A stretch of 64,000 nucleotides of DNA from Paenibacillus sp. FSL R7-0337 (GTDB lineage: Bacteria > Bacillota > Bacilli > Paenibacillales > Paenibacillaceae), in assembly GCF_037969875.1 (NCBI RefSeq), contig NZ_CP150218.1:3162001-3226000 (forward strand), written 5' to 3'. Position 1 is the stretch's first letter, and every line of letters begins with the position of its first letter. Both the position numbers and the translations under genes were made by a program. The notes under the pieces are model-generated. The model was not told the origin of the DNA, did not search any database, and saw only the letters and a list, made by a program, of their open reading frames with translations. This document shows positions 29,080 to 36,768 of this stretch, piece after piece.

Positions 29080-29289
29080 AAGATCCACCGCCCGTTGTGA
29101 AGTATTAGATGCAATTCCTTTATATTAAATCTGCAATATAAATATCTTGCATAATCGGGCGAAAGTCAAATCATTATGTCGAATAAAAATTATTCCTTAT
29201 TCAGCGGATTACAGCAGTTCGTGAACCCGCCGCCAGACAGAGATCTCCCCAGCTCCCCACCTTAATGAATCCCCTGTTGCTATTTCGAA

Positions 29290-29691
29290 CTAAATTTTCT
29301 GCAGGTCTTCTCCGTAGAGCAGCCTTTTCACGGTTTCGGTGAACGCTTTAACCTGAAAGGGCTTGGTGATATATTCGGCAAAGCCCTTCTTCCGGGCCTT
29401 TTCAATATCCGAGTTTTGTGCAAACGCACTGGTCGCCAGCACCGGAATATGACAAGTTGCCTGATCCTGCTGCAGTATTTCCAGAGCTTCATATCCGTTA
29501 AGTCCGGGAAGCCCGATGTCCAGGATGATCAGATCCGGCAGAGCTTCCCGGGCTATTTGCAGTCCAATCTCTGCCGTTTCAGCCTTCAGCAGCAATACAG
29601 AGGGCAGATTTCTTTTGAAAATATGGTGTACTAAGGCCATATTGAGCTGATTATCTTCCACATATAGTACCGTCCACTTGCCTTCCTCCAT
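29290..29691 (-). CDS. Single-domain response regulator (CheY-like)
   Basis: 133 residues made only of a receiver domain: acidic pocket VLYVEDNQ at the start, phospho-Asp in LIILDIGLPGLNGYEAL near residue 54, TSAFAQ near 85 and the conserved Lys in YITKPFQ near 109. AGGAGG is 9 nt before the ATG. Just upstream of the hybrid kinase, so it is likely a phosphotransfer or output partner of that protein. Confidence 0.92.
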   Translation of the reverse strand: MEEGKWTVLYVEDNQLNMALVHHIFKRNLPSVLLLKAETAEIGLQIAREALPDLIILDIGLPGLNGYEALEILQQDQATCHIPVLATSAFAQNSDIEKARKKGFAEYITKPFQVKAFTETVKRLLYGEDLQKI

Positions 29692-29741
29692 CCAGTTTAT
29701 CCTCCTAAAAAGTCTCAGCCCCCTTACCTGCAGATGGGCAG

Positions 29742-29784
29742 AAAATAAAAAAACCGAAGAAAGGGACCATTCCCCCTTCTTCGG
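29742..29784 (-). terminator. Intrinsic terminator of the MpsC-like gene
   Basis: CCGAAGAAAGGG (29754-29765) pairs with CCCCTTCTTCGG (29773-29784) with one mismatch; the minus strand continues with seven T. Located about 57 bp after the MpsC-like stop. Confidence 0.85.
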
Positions 29785-29840
29785 CTCATGTTCGGCTCAT
29801 TTGCATGTCCGACTCATTTCCACCCATATATGGTTAGACT

Positions 29841-30515
29841 TCAGTGAAAAGTATAGGCTATCACGCTGGTATCTTTGTCGAAATCCCAATCCACATAAAT
29901 ATCCGCCAGCTCTTTGCCGAGCATCTGGGCTATCGTGGTGGTATCGTCCAAATACCGCTTTTCCATCTTGCGCTTGGTGGTCTTAAGCGTATTCTCATAG
30001 CCGAGGCCAATCAATTCCTTCTCCAAAGGAATCATGATGCCTTCGCGCTTAATAATCAGAATGCGGGGTCCCAGCCACCAGGAGTCCGTATAGACCGGCT
30101 CCTTCTGAACCTTCCTGGTTACCTCGTTAATCTGGATATGGACTTCCTCGCGCCCGGCATAATCATCAATCGGTACATCGTCATTCTTGATGAGTGCCAC
30201 GATCATCCCCGAGGCGTTATGAATGCCCCAATCATAAAAAAGCTCGCCGACCTCAACAGCCATGCTCTCCTTCAGATACGCTGCAAGCTCGGGAAGCAGG
30301 GACTTCATCAGAAGCTCCCGTGTATAACGAAACGCCTGTTCTTCTTCCTTATTCAATAAAAACCTCTCCACAGGCCCGATAAAATTACGGATATGCAGGG
30401 CTATACATTGCTCCCCGATGGAGGCGTGTATCGATTCAGGACCTTTCCCGAAGCGTTCCCGCAATAGCCTTCCTGTGAAACTGGAAAGTTGGCTAGTAAG
30501 TTCTGTAATGCTCAT
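29841..30515 (-). CDS. MpsC-like (DUF2294) protein with two repeats of the domain
   Basis: 224 residues, soluble. Both halves resemble the DUF2294/MpsC family: residues about 5-110 (LRERFGKGPESIHASIG, FLLNKEEEQAFRYTRELLM) and 120-222 (VQKEPVYTDSWWLGPRILIIKREGIMIPLEKELI, TIAQMLGKELADIYVDWDFD). In Staphylococcus MpsC is a component of the MpsABC cation/bicarbonate system, but no mpsA or mpsB is nearby. GGAGG lies 8 nt before the ATG. Function here unknown; an orphan regulator-like protein is possible. Confidence 0.7.
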   Translation of the reverse strand: MSITELTSQLSSFTGRLLRERFGKGPESIHASIGEQCIALHIRNFIGPVERFLLNKEEEQAFRYTRELLMKSLLPELAAYLKESMAVEVGELFYDWGIHNASGMIVALIKNDDVPIDDYAGREEVHIQINEVTRKVQKEPVYTDSWWLGPRILIIKREGIMIPLEKELIGLGYENTLKTTKRKMEKRYLDDTTTIAQMLGKELADIYVDWDFDKDTSVIAYTFH

Positions 30516-30752
30516 TCAATTTCCTCCAGCATAATATTGTAGTGTCTGTGTGTGTACATCTGGGGAGACGCTCCGCCTGCTGAAGAAACGGTTCGTTCAA
30601 CTTAGTATAATCTCAACCGTCCGGTTCGTATATATAAAACTTTATGGGATATTTCCCAGACATTCCGATTGCTGAGACAAAAGCTTCTATAATAGAACGC
30701 CCAATATTACAAGTTACCACAGGACAAGCTTTGCAAACTTCCACTCATATAC

Positions 30753-30781
30753 TTACAATTAGTAAGTAATTGTGATATACT
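30753..30781 (+). promoter_or_regulatory. Promoter with overlapping operator-like inverted repeat
   Basis: TTACAA (30753-30758) and TATACT (30776-30781) are exactly 17 bp apart. An inverted repeat TTACAATTA-gtaag-TAATTGTGA (30753-30775) fills the space between them, so a bound protein would block polymerase. ACTTAC/GTAAGT half-sites recall operators of MarR/DUF24-type regulators (inference). It lies about 80 bp before the luciferase-like gene. The remainder of 30516-30752 shows no gene. Confidence 0.6.
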
Positions 30782-30859
30782 GGGCTATATCCTTGCACTA
30801 ACGGACAAGCTTACAAGATAACTGCTACTCAATATTCTGGATTATAAGGGGTCTGTACC

Positions 30860-32032
30860 ATGAACAACCAAGGGAATGCTCATACTAATATTCAAGGGAA
30901 TACGCAAGCGGATACTCTGGCAAACACACAAGAGGATGCTCAAGCAAAAGAAGTAAGCCTGCCGGAGTTTGAATTCGGCATTTATACACTGGGCGATATC
31001 GTTACCGACTGCCATACAGGGCAGCGGATCAGCCCCGCCCAGCGCCTGCAGGAAGTCATTGCAGCCGCGAAGCTGGCCGATGAAGCCGGGCTGGATGTAT
31101 TCGGTGTAGGCGAGCATCACCGGCTGGATTTCGTAATCTCATCGGTGCCCGTTGTGCTGGCGGCTATTGCCCAGGTTACACAGCGGATCAAGCTCACCAG
31201 CGCTACGACCGTGCTAAGTACCATTGATCCGGTTCGTGTCTTCGAGGATTTCGCCACTCTGGACCTGCTGTCGGGCGGCCGGGCCGAGATCATTGCCGGA
31301 CGCGGCGCTTTTCTGGAATCCTTCCCGCTGTTCGGCTATGAGCTGGAGGATTACAAGCAGCTGTTCAGCGAGAACCTCGACCTGCTGCTCACACTGAACC
31401 AGCATGAGGTTATGAACTGGAAGGGCAAATTCCGCTCTCCGCTGCATAACGCCGAGATTGCTCCGCGTCCGCTCCAGCAGAAGCTGCCGCTCTCGGTCGG
31501 CATCGGCGGGTCAGCCGAAAGTGCCGAGAAGGCCGGAACTCTTGGCATCGGCATGGCTATCGCGATCCTGAGCGGCAGCCCGGAGCCCTTCCAGAATCTG
31601 GCCGGCACCTACCGCCGCGCCGGGGCAGCCGCCGGCCACCAGCCGGAGGACTTGAAGATCGCCATCACCAGCCATGGCTACATTGCCAAGACCTCTCAGC
31701 AGGCACTGGATGACTATTATCCTTATTATTACAGCTACCGTAATAGCATCAGCCCGCGCCCCGGTCAGGAGTACCGGGTCTCCCGCAGTGAATTCGGCCG
31801 GTTCACCTCGCCCGACAATACCCTGGCGGTGGGCAGTCCGCAGCAGATTATCGAGAAGATTCTCTATCAACATGAGCTGTTCGGCCATAACCGATTCATG
31901 ACCCAGCTCGACATCGGCGGCCTCCCTTACCCCAAGGTAGCCGCCGCCATCGAGCTCCTCGCAACCGAGGTCGCCCCGGTGGTGCGCCGCGAGGTTGCGA
32001 AGAAGCAGCACGGGATATCGTCCGCGCAATAG
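30860..32032 (+). CDS. LLM class flavin-dependent oxidoreductase with Asn/Gln-rich N-terminal tail
   Basis: 390 residues. From about residue 36 it is a luciferase-like monooxygenase: EFGIYTLGDI, GLDVFGVGEHHRLDFV, FATLDLLSGGRAEIIAGRG and SFPLFGYELEDY, as in bacterial luciferase-family FMN enzymes. Residues 1-35 form a hydrophilic, Asn/Gln/Thr-rich tail of roughly 8-residue repeats absent from the related enzyme at 55.9 kb. The start at 30860 has AAGGGG upstream and follows a well-formed promoter; no internal Met near residue 36 offers another start. Substrate unknown. Confidence 0.88.
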   Translation: MNNQGNAHTNIQGNTQADTLANTQEDAQAKEVSLPEFEFGIYTLGDIVTDCHTGQRISPAQRLQEVIAAAKLADEAGLDVFGVGEHHRLDFVISSVPVVLAAIAQVTQRIKLTSATTVLSTIDPVRVFEDFATLDLLSGGRAEIIAGRGAFLESFPLFGYELEDYKQLFSENLDLLLTLNQHEVMNWKGKFRSPLHNAEIAPRPLQQKLPLSVGIGGSAESAEKAGTLGIGMAIAILSGSPEPFQNLAGTYRRAGAAAGHQPEDLKIAITSHGYIAKTSQQALDDYYPYYYSYRNSISPRPGQEYRVSRSEFGRFTSPDNTLAVGSPQQIIEKILYQHELFGHNRFMTQLDIGGLPYPKVAAAIELLATEVAPVVRREVAKKQHGISSAQ

Positions 32033-32072
32033 TTGTCTATTGCGCTGGATGGGGTTCCGCCTAACTGATAGG

Positions 32073-32560
32073 CTCATTTAACTAACATCTACTTGAGTCA
32101 GGTGCACTTGTGCTCCTGATTTTCTCATTTAGCCAACTTCTACTCAAATCAGGTGCACTTGTGCTCCTGAATTTCTCATTTAGCCAACTTCTACTCAATT
32201 CAGGTGCACTTGTGCTCCTGATTTTCTCATTTAGCCAACTTCTACTCAACTCAGGTGCACTTATGCACCTGAATTTCTCATTTAGCCAACTTCTACTCAA
32301 ATCAGGTGCACTTGTGCTCCTGATTTTCTCATTTAGCCAACTTCTACTCAAATCAGGTGCACTTGTGCTCCTGATTTTCTCATTTAGCCAACTTCTACTC
32401 AAATCAGGTGCACTTGTGCTCCTGATTTTCTCATTTAGCCAACTTCTACTCAACTCAGGTGCACTTCTGCACCTGAGTTGCTCATTTAGCCAACTTTTCC
32501 TTGATTCAGGTGCACTTGTGCTCCTCATTCGCTCATTTAGCTAACTTACCCTCCCCCGTC
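32073..32560. repeat. 51-bp tandem repeat array with palindromic core
   Basis: Nine full units begin with CTCATTTA at 32073, 32124, 32175, 32226, 32277, 32328, 32379, 32430 and 32481, with a decayed tenth at 32532; the period is exactly 51 bp without indels. Each unit holds the near-palindrome CAGGTGCACttGTGCtCCTG, extended by flanks that stay complementary in the better copies (ACTCAGGTGCA/TGCACCTGAGT at the ninth). Because 51 is divisible by three, long open frames exist on both strands, but neither has a ribosome site, so I call it noncoding. Confidence 0.9.
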
Positions 32561-32569
32561 CAGCCCACT

Positions 32570-32697
32570 TTCAGCGCCACCAAGGGGATTTATCCCTTTC
32601 ATTTGCTTAACCAGCCCGCTTTTCAGCGTCACCAATGGGATTTATCCCTCTCATTTTCTCATCAAGCCCACATTCAGCGCCAGCAAAGGGATTTATC
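32570..32697. repeat. Second short tandem array with GGGATTTATCCC core
   Basis: Three units begin with CAGCG(C/T)CA at 32572, 32624 and 32675, so the spacing is 52 and 51 bp, nearly the same as the array before it. Each carries a palindrome AAGGGAT-tt-ATCCCTT (or with one change). The joining sequence (CATTT-GC-TAACCAGCCCGCTT) resembles that of the first array, suggesting the two share an origin. Confidence 0.75.
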
Positions 32698-32766
32698 CCT
32701 TTCACTTTCCCTCTCCCTTTCCCTCTCCCTTTCCCTCTCCCTCTCCCTATCCCCTTCCCCCTTCTA
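32698..32766. repeat. Polypyrimidine tract
   Basis: Almost pure C/T on the plus strand, built from CCCTTT and CCCTCT blocks with a rough 12-bp period. Mirror symmetry of this kind could form triplex DNA. The following 32767-32945 shows no gene. Confidence 0.7.
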
Positions 32767-32945
32767 ATCCACCCCGCACCAATCGGCCCGCTTCCAGTGG
32801 AGCCCACATAGTCACCCTAATTCCTTATATTAGTTTAAATTCCAGACCCGGCAGACGGAGAATGCCACGGATGTGAGTGAGCTGGCTCATCAGGAGAGCG
32901 CATAACTTCACATTACCTAAGTAGAGGCCGCCATTCGTTCAATGG

Positions 32946-32975
32946 ACAAAAAAAGCCCCCAGCGATTGCTGGGGA
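32946..32975 (-). terminator. Intrinsic terminator of the TIR-like operon
   Basis: CCCCAGC and GCTGGGG (32957-32963 and 32968-32974) form a 7-bp stem with a four-base loop; the minus strand then reads GGCTTTTTTT. It lies 30 bp beyond the stop of the small protein gene. Confidence 0.85.
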
Positions 32976-33004
32976 CCTGTTCAATAGTATGAATTAGCCA
33001 ATGT

Positions 33005-33232
33005 TCAGGCAAATGATGGCTTGTTATTATCCACTTTACCGCTGACCAGCTTCTTGTACTCGTCGTCGCCACCCTCCAGGGATGGTGCCAAATACACGCT
33101 TGACGCTGAGGGCGTAAGCTTGGGGCCGGATTTGCGTCTGGAGCGGCCTTTGCCTCCCGTGCTGTTGCCGTCACCGCTTGCAGACCGGCGGACAGTACTG
33201 GATACACTAACGGCATTCTTCATATTCTTCAT
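33005..33232 (-). CDS. Small basic Ser/Gly-rich protein of unknown function
   Basis: 75 residues, not recognised. It is basic and low in hydrophobics in the first half (VRRSASGDGN, KGRSRRKSGPK) and more acidic later (SLEGGDDEYKKLVSG), so probably partly disordered. GGGAGGGG lies 9 nt before the ATG, and only 4 bp separate it from the stop of the TIR-like gene, with a shared terminator after it; the two form one operon. It could be a partner, regulator or substrate of the TIR-like protein, but nothing in the sequence decides this. Confidence 0.65.
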   Translation of the reverse strand: MKNMKNAVSVSSTVRRSASGDGNSTGGKGRSRRKSGPKLTPSASSVYLAPSLEGGDDEYKKLVSGKVDNNKPSFA

Positions 33233-33236
33233 CCTG

Positions 33237-34238
33237 TTAGTCCCCTCCCACTAAATGATTGACGGTGCGGAACAAATCCCGGTTATAGGCCACGACTGCT
33301 GTAATATCCTCTGCCGATAATCCCTGACTTCCCGAGAAGTGCACGGACAGCACATGGTTCTTACCTAAAGGATAGCATAGGATATATACCTCCGCAACTT
33401 CCGTACGCTGTAAAAAAGTCCATTCTTTTGCCAAAAAAGCATCCAGCACCCCCGGCTTCACGCCCCCGTCCTCGAACGCGGAGAACGGATACATCTGCCC
33501 GCGTCCCACATTGCCGCCGACCTGCTTCAGGCCCGCTTCCGCTTCGGCACGCCACATGGCGGCTCCAATCACCCGGCAATTCTCCGGAGGCAGGAATGAA
33601 TTGCGGACGGCTTCGCTCAGTGCCTGATATTTCTCGGCTGCCTGAGGCGGGGTTACATTATTATTATATTGCCAAAAGAAGTGAAGGATACTTTCTTTTC
33701 GCCTAAGCTCTGCCCGAAGCTGCAACAGCTCTACAGCCGGGTCGTGGTACATCCCCTGTGCCTGAATAATGTCAATGATCTTGCCGCAGCTCACATCCAC
33801 CGCCGCTGTAACATTCTCATGCTGCCACTCATATTCCAGCGGGGTTAGTCCCGACAAATCCGACAGCAGATGATACTCTTCCACATTCTCACCCGGGATC
33901 AGATCACTGCGGGCAGGCACCTGATCCGGCAGCAGGCAGAAGACCCTGCCGCGACGCAGCCTCGACCAGAACAGGCCCATTTCGAACTGCGTGTTGTCCC
34001 GGGTCACATAATAATATTTACCCCTAATCCGGGCTACATCATCCGGCGAGAACACAAAGACGGCAAAATCGCTGATATCCAGATTCCGCTCCAGCGCTTC
34101 CATGGTGTATTCATTCGGCCGGAAAGCAGCGGCATACCACGGATGAACCTCGGCGGTCCGCTTCAGCTGTTCGTGGATAGCCCTGGCATAGCGGATAGAT
34201 TCTCTGGAAGAACCAATGAATAATCTAGGTCTGATCAC
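33237..34238 (-). CDS. TIR-like nucleotide-binding domain protein with GAF-like C-terminus
   Basis: 333 residues from the GTG at 34238 (AAAGGAG 7 nt upstream). Residues 1-150 match the predicted TIR-like fold used by Cap12-type effectors: RPRLFIGSSRES at the N-terminus, ISDFAVFVFSPDD near 55, and RDNTQFEMGLFWSRL near 80, where Glu86 sits at the place of the catalytic glutamate of NAD-cleaving TIR proteins. Residues about 185-325 (RVIGAAMW, LAKEWTFLQRTEV, YILCYPLGKNHVLSVHF) look like a GAF-type sensor domain; this is my reading and needs a structure search. A stand-alone NADase-type immune or stress effector switched by a ligand is a possible role. Followed at once by a small basic protein gene. 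Confidence 0.7.
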   Translation of the reverse strand: MIRPRLFIGSSRESIRYARAIHEQLKRTAEVHPWYAAAFRPNEYTMEALERNLDISDFAVFVFSPDDVARIRGKYYYVTRDNTQFEMGLFWSRLRRGRVFCLLPDQVPARSDLIPGENVEEYHLLSDLSGLTPLEYEWQHENVTAAVDVSCGKIIDIIQAQGMYHDPAVELLQLRAELRRKESILHFFWQYNNNVTPPQAAEKYQALSEAVRNSFLPPENCRVIGAAMWRAEAEAGLKQVGGNVGRGQMYPFSAFEDGGVKPGVLDAFLAKEWTFLQRTEVAEVYILCYPLGKNHVLSVHFSGSQGLSAEDITAVVAYNRDLFRTVNHLVGGD

Positions 34239-34477
34239 GGCGGCACTCCTTTGTCTGTTTCCCCAATATGTAATAATTATACAGACATTTCCTGCCAACG
34301 AATAGGGCTTTAGGCGATATTGGGCAGCCGCAGAGGAAGATAAGAGGAATGTAGTCAGTATCGTTGTTAGCAGTAGTTGGAGTAGGTATTTATCTTCAAT
34401 TTTAATTTTTCGGTATTCTCCTGCCGATGAAACGGGTAATAGAATGTTATCTCTAGGGGAAATGGGGCTTTATTTGT

Positions 34478-35650
34478 ATGCGACAAAAAATACATACCGC
34501 AGTTCTGTCAGCCTGTCTGCTGGCTCCATCCATATTGGCACCTGTCCTGCCGTCTTCTACCGCTTATGCTGCAACTGCTTACACCGCCAAAGTGTACGCC
34601 AGCTCCCTGAATGTACGCAGTGAGCCTGCTGCAAGCGCCGCCGTCACAGGCACTCTGGCTGCCGGAGCCACCGTTACCGTCACTGAGGAGCAGCACGGCT
34701 GGCTCAAGGTCCGGGCCGGCTCTGTCTCCGGATGGGTAGCCGGTTATTATCTGAAGCGCACCAGCGGAAGCTCGTCCGCCAGCACCTCTTCCAGCTCCAC
34801 CATCTCCAAGGCATCGGCCAAGGCGGCGGTTAAGACCACCTCGGCCTCCAGCGGAACGGCTGTCGTGACCGCGTCGTCCCTGCGAATCCGCAGCGGTCCG
34901 GGAACCGGTTATGAGGTGGTCGGCTCCCTGCAATCCGGCAACAAGGTTACGCTCCTGCTCCGTCAGGGAGAGTGGTCGCGGGTCCGCACCGCCGGAGGAA
35001 CGGCCGGCTGGGTATCCTCCGGCTATCTGTCAGACGGAACCGTCCACAGCGCAAGTACAGTCAGCTCGAATAGCCAGACTCCGAGTGTCGTACGGAAATC
35101 CGGCAGTATCCGGGGCAAGCTGATCATTGTGGACCCCGGCCACGGCGGCACCGATCCCGGCATGCTCGGGACAACCTATGACACGATGGAGAAGGATCTG
35201 ACGCTCCAGACCTCTCTCTACCTGCGGGATTATCTGACCGCCAAGGGAGCCAGAGTGGAGATGACCCGGACCCGCGGGGATCAGAAGCCTGCGCTCTCTC
35301 AGCGGGTGCAGCTCGGACGGCAGCTCGGTGCGGACGCTTTTGTCAGCATTCATTATAATTCATCGCCGAAAAATGTCTCCGGCACGCTGACCTTCTTCTA
35401 TTCGCAGCAGAATGATCTGCGGCTGGCCCGGGCAGTGGAGACCCGTCTGGGTGAGGGTATTGGCCTGCGCAGCAACGGCCTCTCCTTCGGCGACTACCAT
35501 ATTCTGCGGGAGAATCCGCTGCCGGCCACCCTTGTAGAGCTGGGCTTCCTGTCGAACCCGTACGACGAAGCGATTGTACGCAAGGCAGCTTATCAGCGGA
35601 AGGCGGCTCAGGCTGTTGCCGAGGGAGTGGCCGATTATTTTAACAAATAG
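34478..35650 (+). CDS. N-acetylmuramoyl-L-alanine amidase with two SH3 domains
   Basis: 390 residues, secreted: signal peptide to about residue 32 (STAYAATAY). Two bacterial SH3 domains (about 36-94, SSLNVRSEP; and 128-186, SSLRIRSGPGTGYEVV) are joined by a Ser-rich linker, then an Amidase_3 domain from about 208: IIVDPGHGGTDPG with the zinc His, a Glu in TMEKDLTLQT, FVSIHYNSS with the second His, and the catalytic Glu in TLVELGFLSN. It cleaves the amide between MurNAc and the stem peptide. The ribosome site is weak (ATGGGG, 10 nt). Its stop lies 7 bp from that of the converging HD-GYP gene. Confidence 0.93.
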   Translation: MRQKIHTAVLSACLLAPSILAPVLPSSTAYAATAYTAKVYASSLNVRSEPAASAAVTGTLAAGATVTVTEEQHGWLKVRAGSVSGWVAGYYLKRTSGSSSASTSSSSTISKASAKAAVKTTSASSGTAVVTASSLRIRSGPGTGYEVVGSLQSGNKVTLLLRQGEWSRVRTAGGTAGWVSSGYLSDGTVHSASTVSSNSQTPSVVRKSGSIRGKLIIVDPGHGGTDPGMLGTTYDTMEKDLTLQTSLYLRDYLTAKGARVEMTRTRGDQKPALSQRVQLGRQLGADAFVSIHYNSSPKNVSGTLTFFYSQQNDLRLARAVETRLGEGIGLRSNGLSFGDYHILRENPLPATLVELGFLSNPYDEAIVRKAAYQRKAAQAVAEGVADYFNK

Positions 35651-35657
35651 ATAAGAA

Positions 35658-36662
35658 TCAGATGCTGATCTCCCGGATGTTAAGCTCCGTTCTTTTGCTG
35701 AGATCAATATATTCATCCCCGATGCGGATTAGCGGAGTCTCGATATCATGCGGGTTCAGATAGACAATCTCACCGACCCGGCCATCGGTTAAGACTACAT
35801 CACGCCCCACGGACCGCTTCACGACATTCTCCAGAAAAACGGTTACAATATGCGGGTCCAGCGCGCCGAAGCTGCCTCTTCTCATCTGATCCACAATCAT
35901 ATGGAACGGCATCGGCTCATGATACGGGCGCTTGCTGGACATCGCATGAAAAATATCCGCCACGGCCACAATTTTACTGTAAGGATCGATCTGCTCGTCC
36001 GTCAGCCCCAGCGGATACCCCTTGCCGTCATTTCGCTCATGATGCTGAAGCGCCACCAGGGCAATGCGTGAATTGGCTCCGGTGGTTTCTTTGAGGATCT
36101 CGTAGCCGTAGACCGTGTGCTTCTTCACTTGGGTGAATTCCTCGTCCGTCAGCTTGCCGGGCTTATTCAGCAGCTCTGAGGGAATCTTCAGCTTGCCGAT
36201 GTCATGCAGGGTTGCAGCCATGGAGAGCACGGACAGCTCCGCCTCACTCATCTCCAGCCACCTGCCGATCAGGGTAGACAGTACTGCAACACCGATATTG
36301 TGCTGATATGTATAATCATCCTTGCCCTGCACTGAATGGAATAAGGCGAAGATATCCGGGTTGCGCGAGATCTCCTGAATGACCGGAAGAACATCCTTGC
36401 GGATATCCGCCAGCGGGATTTTGCGGGAGATTCTATAGGATTCGAATAATTCCTTGGACAGGTCCACTGTACTGTTAACCATCTTCTGATAGGGGGGCGC
36501 CTGGTCAGCCTCATCTGCAAAAAGAATGTCGAACCTGTCGATTTTTTGTTTGCGGATAAGCTCCAGATGCTCGGCATTCAGCCTGCTCCCCGCCGGAATT
36601 ACAGTCACTCCATAGGCATTAATCAGGTCATTCTTAATCGTTCTTCCCAGATCATTGTCCAT
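35658..36662 (-). CDS. HD-GYP domain phosphodiesterase
   Basis: 334 residues, soluble. The central domain has the metal-binding set of the HD-GYP family: AATLHDIGKLKIPSELLNKPG, KKHTVYGYEIL, ALQHHERNDGKGYPLGL, and VAVADIFHAMSSKRPYH. An N-terminal region of about 100 residues precedes it and a short DUF3391-free tail follows. Such proteins hydrolyse cyclic di-GMP or related dinucleotides. GGAGG lies 10 nt before the ATG. No receiver domain is attached. Confidence 0.92.
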   Translation of the reverse strand: MDNDLGRTIKNDLINAYGVTVIPAGSRLNAEHLELIRKQKIDRFDILFADEADQAPPYQKMVNSTVDLSKELFESYRISRKIPLADIRKDVLPVIQEISRNPDIFALFHSVQGKDDYTYQHNIGVAVLSTLIGRWLEMSEAELSVLSMAATLHDIGKLKIPSELLNKPGKLTDEEFTQVKKHTVYGYEILKETTGANSRIALVALQHHERNDGKGYPLGLTDEQIDPYSKIVAVADIFHAMSSKRPYHEPMPFHMIVDQMRRGSFGALDPHIVTVFLENVVKRSVGRDVVLTDGRVGEIVYLNPHDIETPLIRIGDEYIDLSKRTELNIREISI

Positions 36663-36768
36663 TCTATCCAGCCCTCCCCTATAACCGCAGCTATGTATTT
36701 ATTGCCCATATAGCTATTATCGGTTGCAGGCCGGGAAATGCTGACAGGCAGTCGTGAACCTTACATAC

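Noticed and set aside
32082..32544. Repeat proteins of 148 (minus) and 144 (plus) residues in the 51-bp array
   Set aside because: Both arise because the period is a multiple of three; no ribosome binding site, and the palindrome makes the two strands similar.
32073..32560. CRISPR array
   Set aside because: Units are nearly identical over all 51 bases, with no unique spacers and no cas genes nearby.
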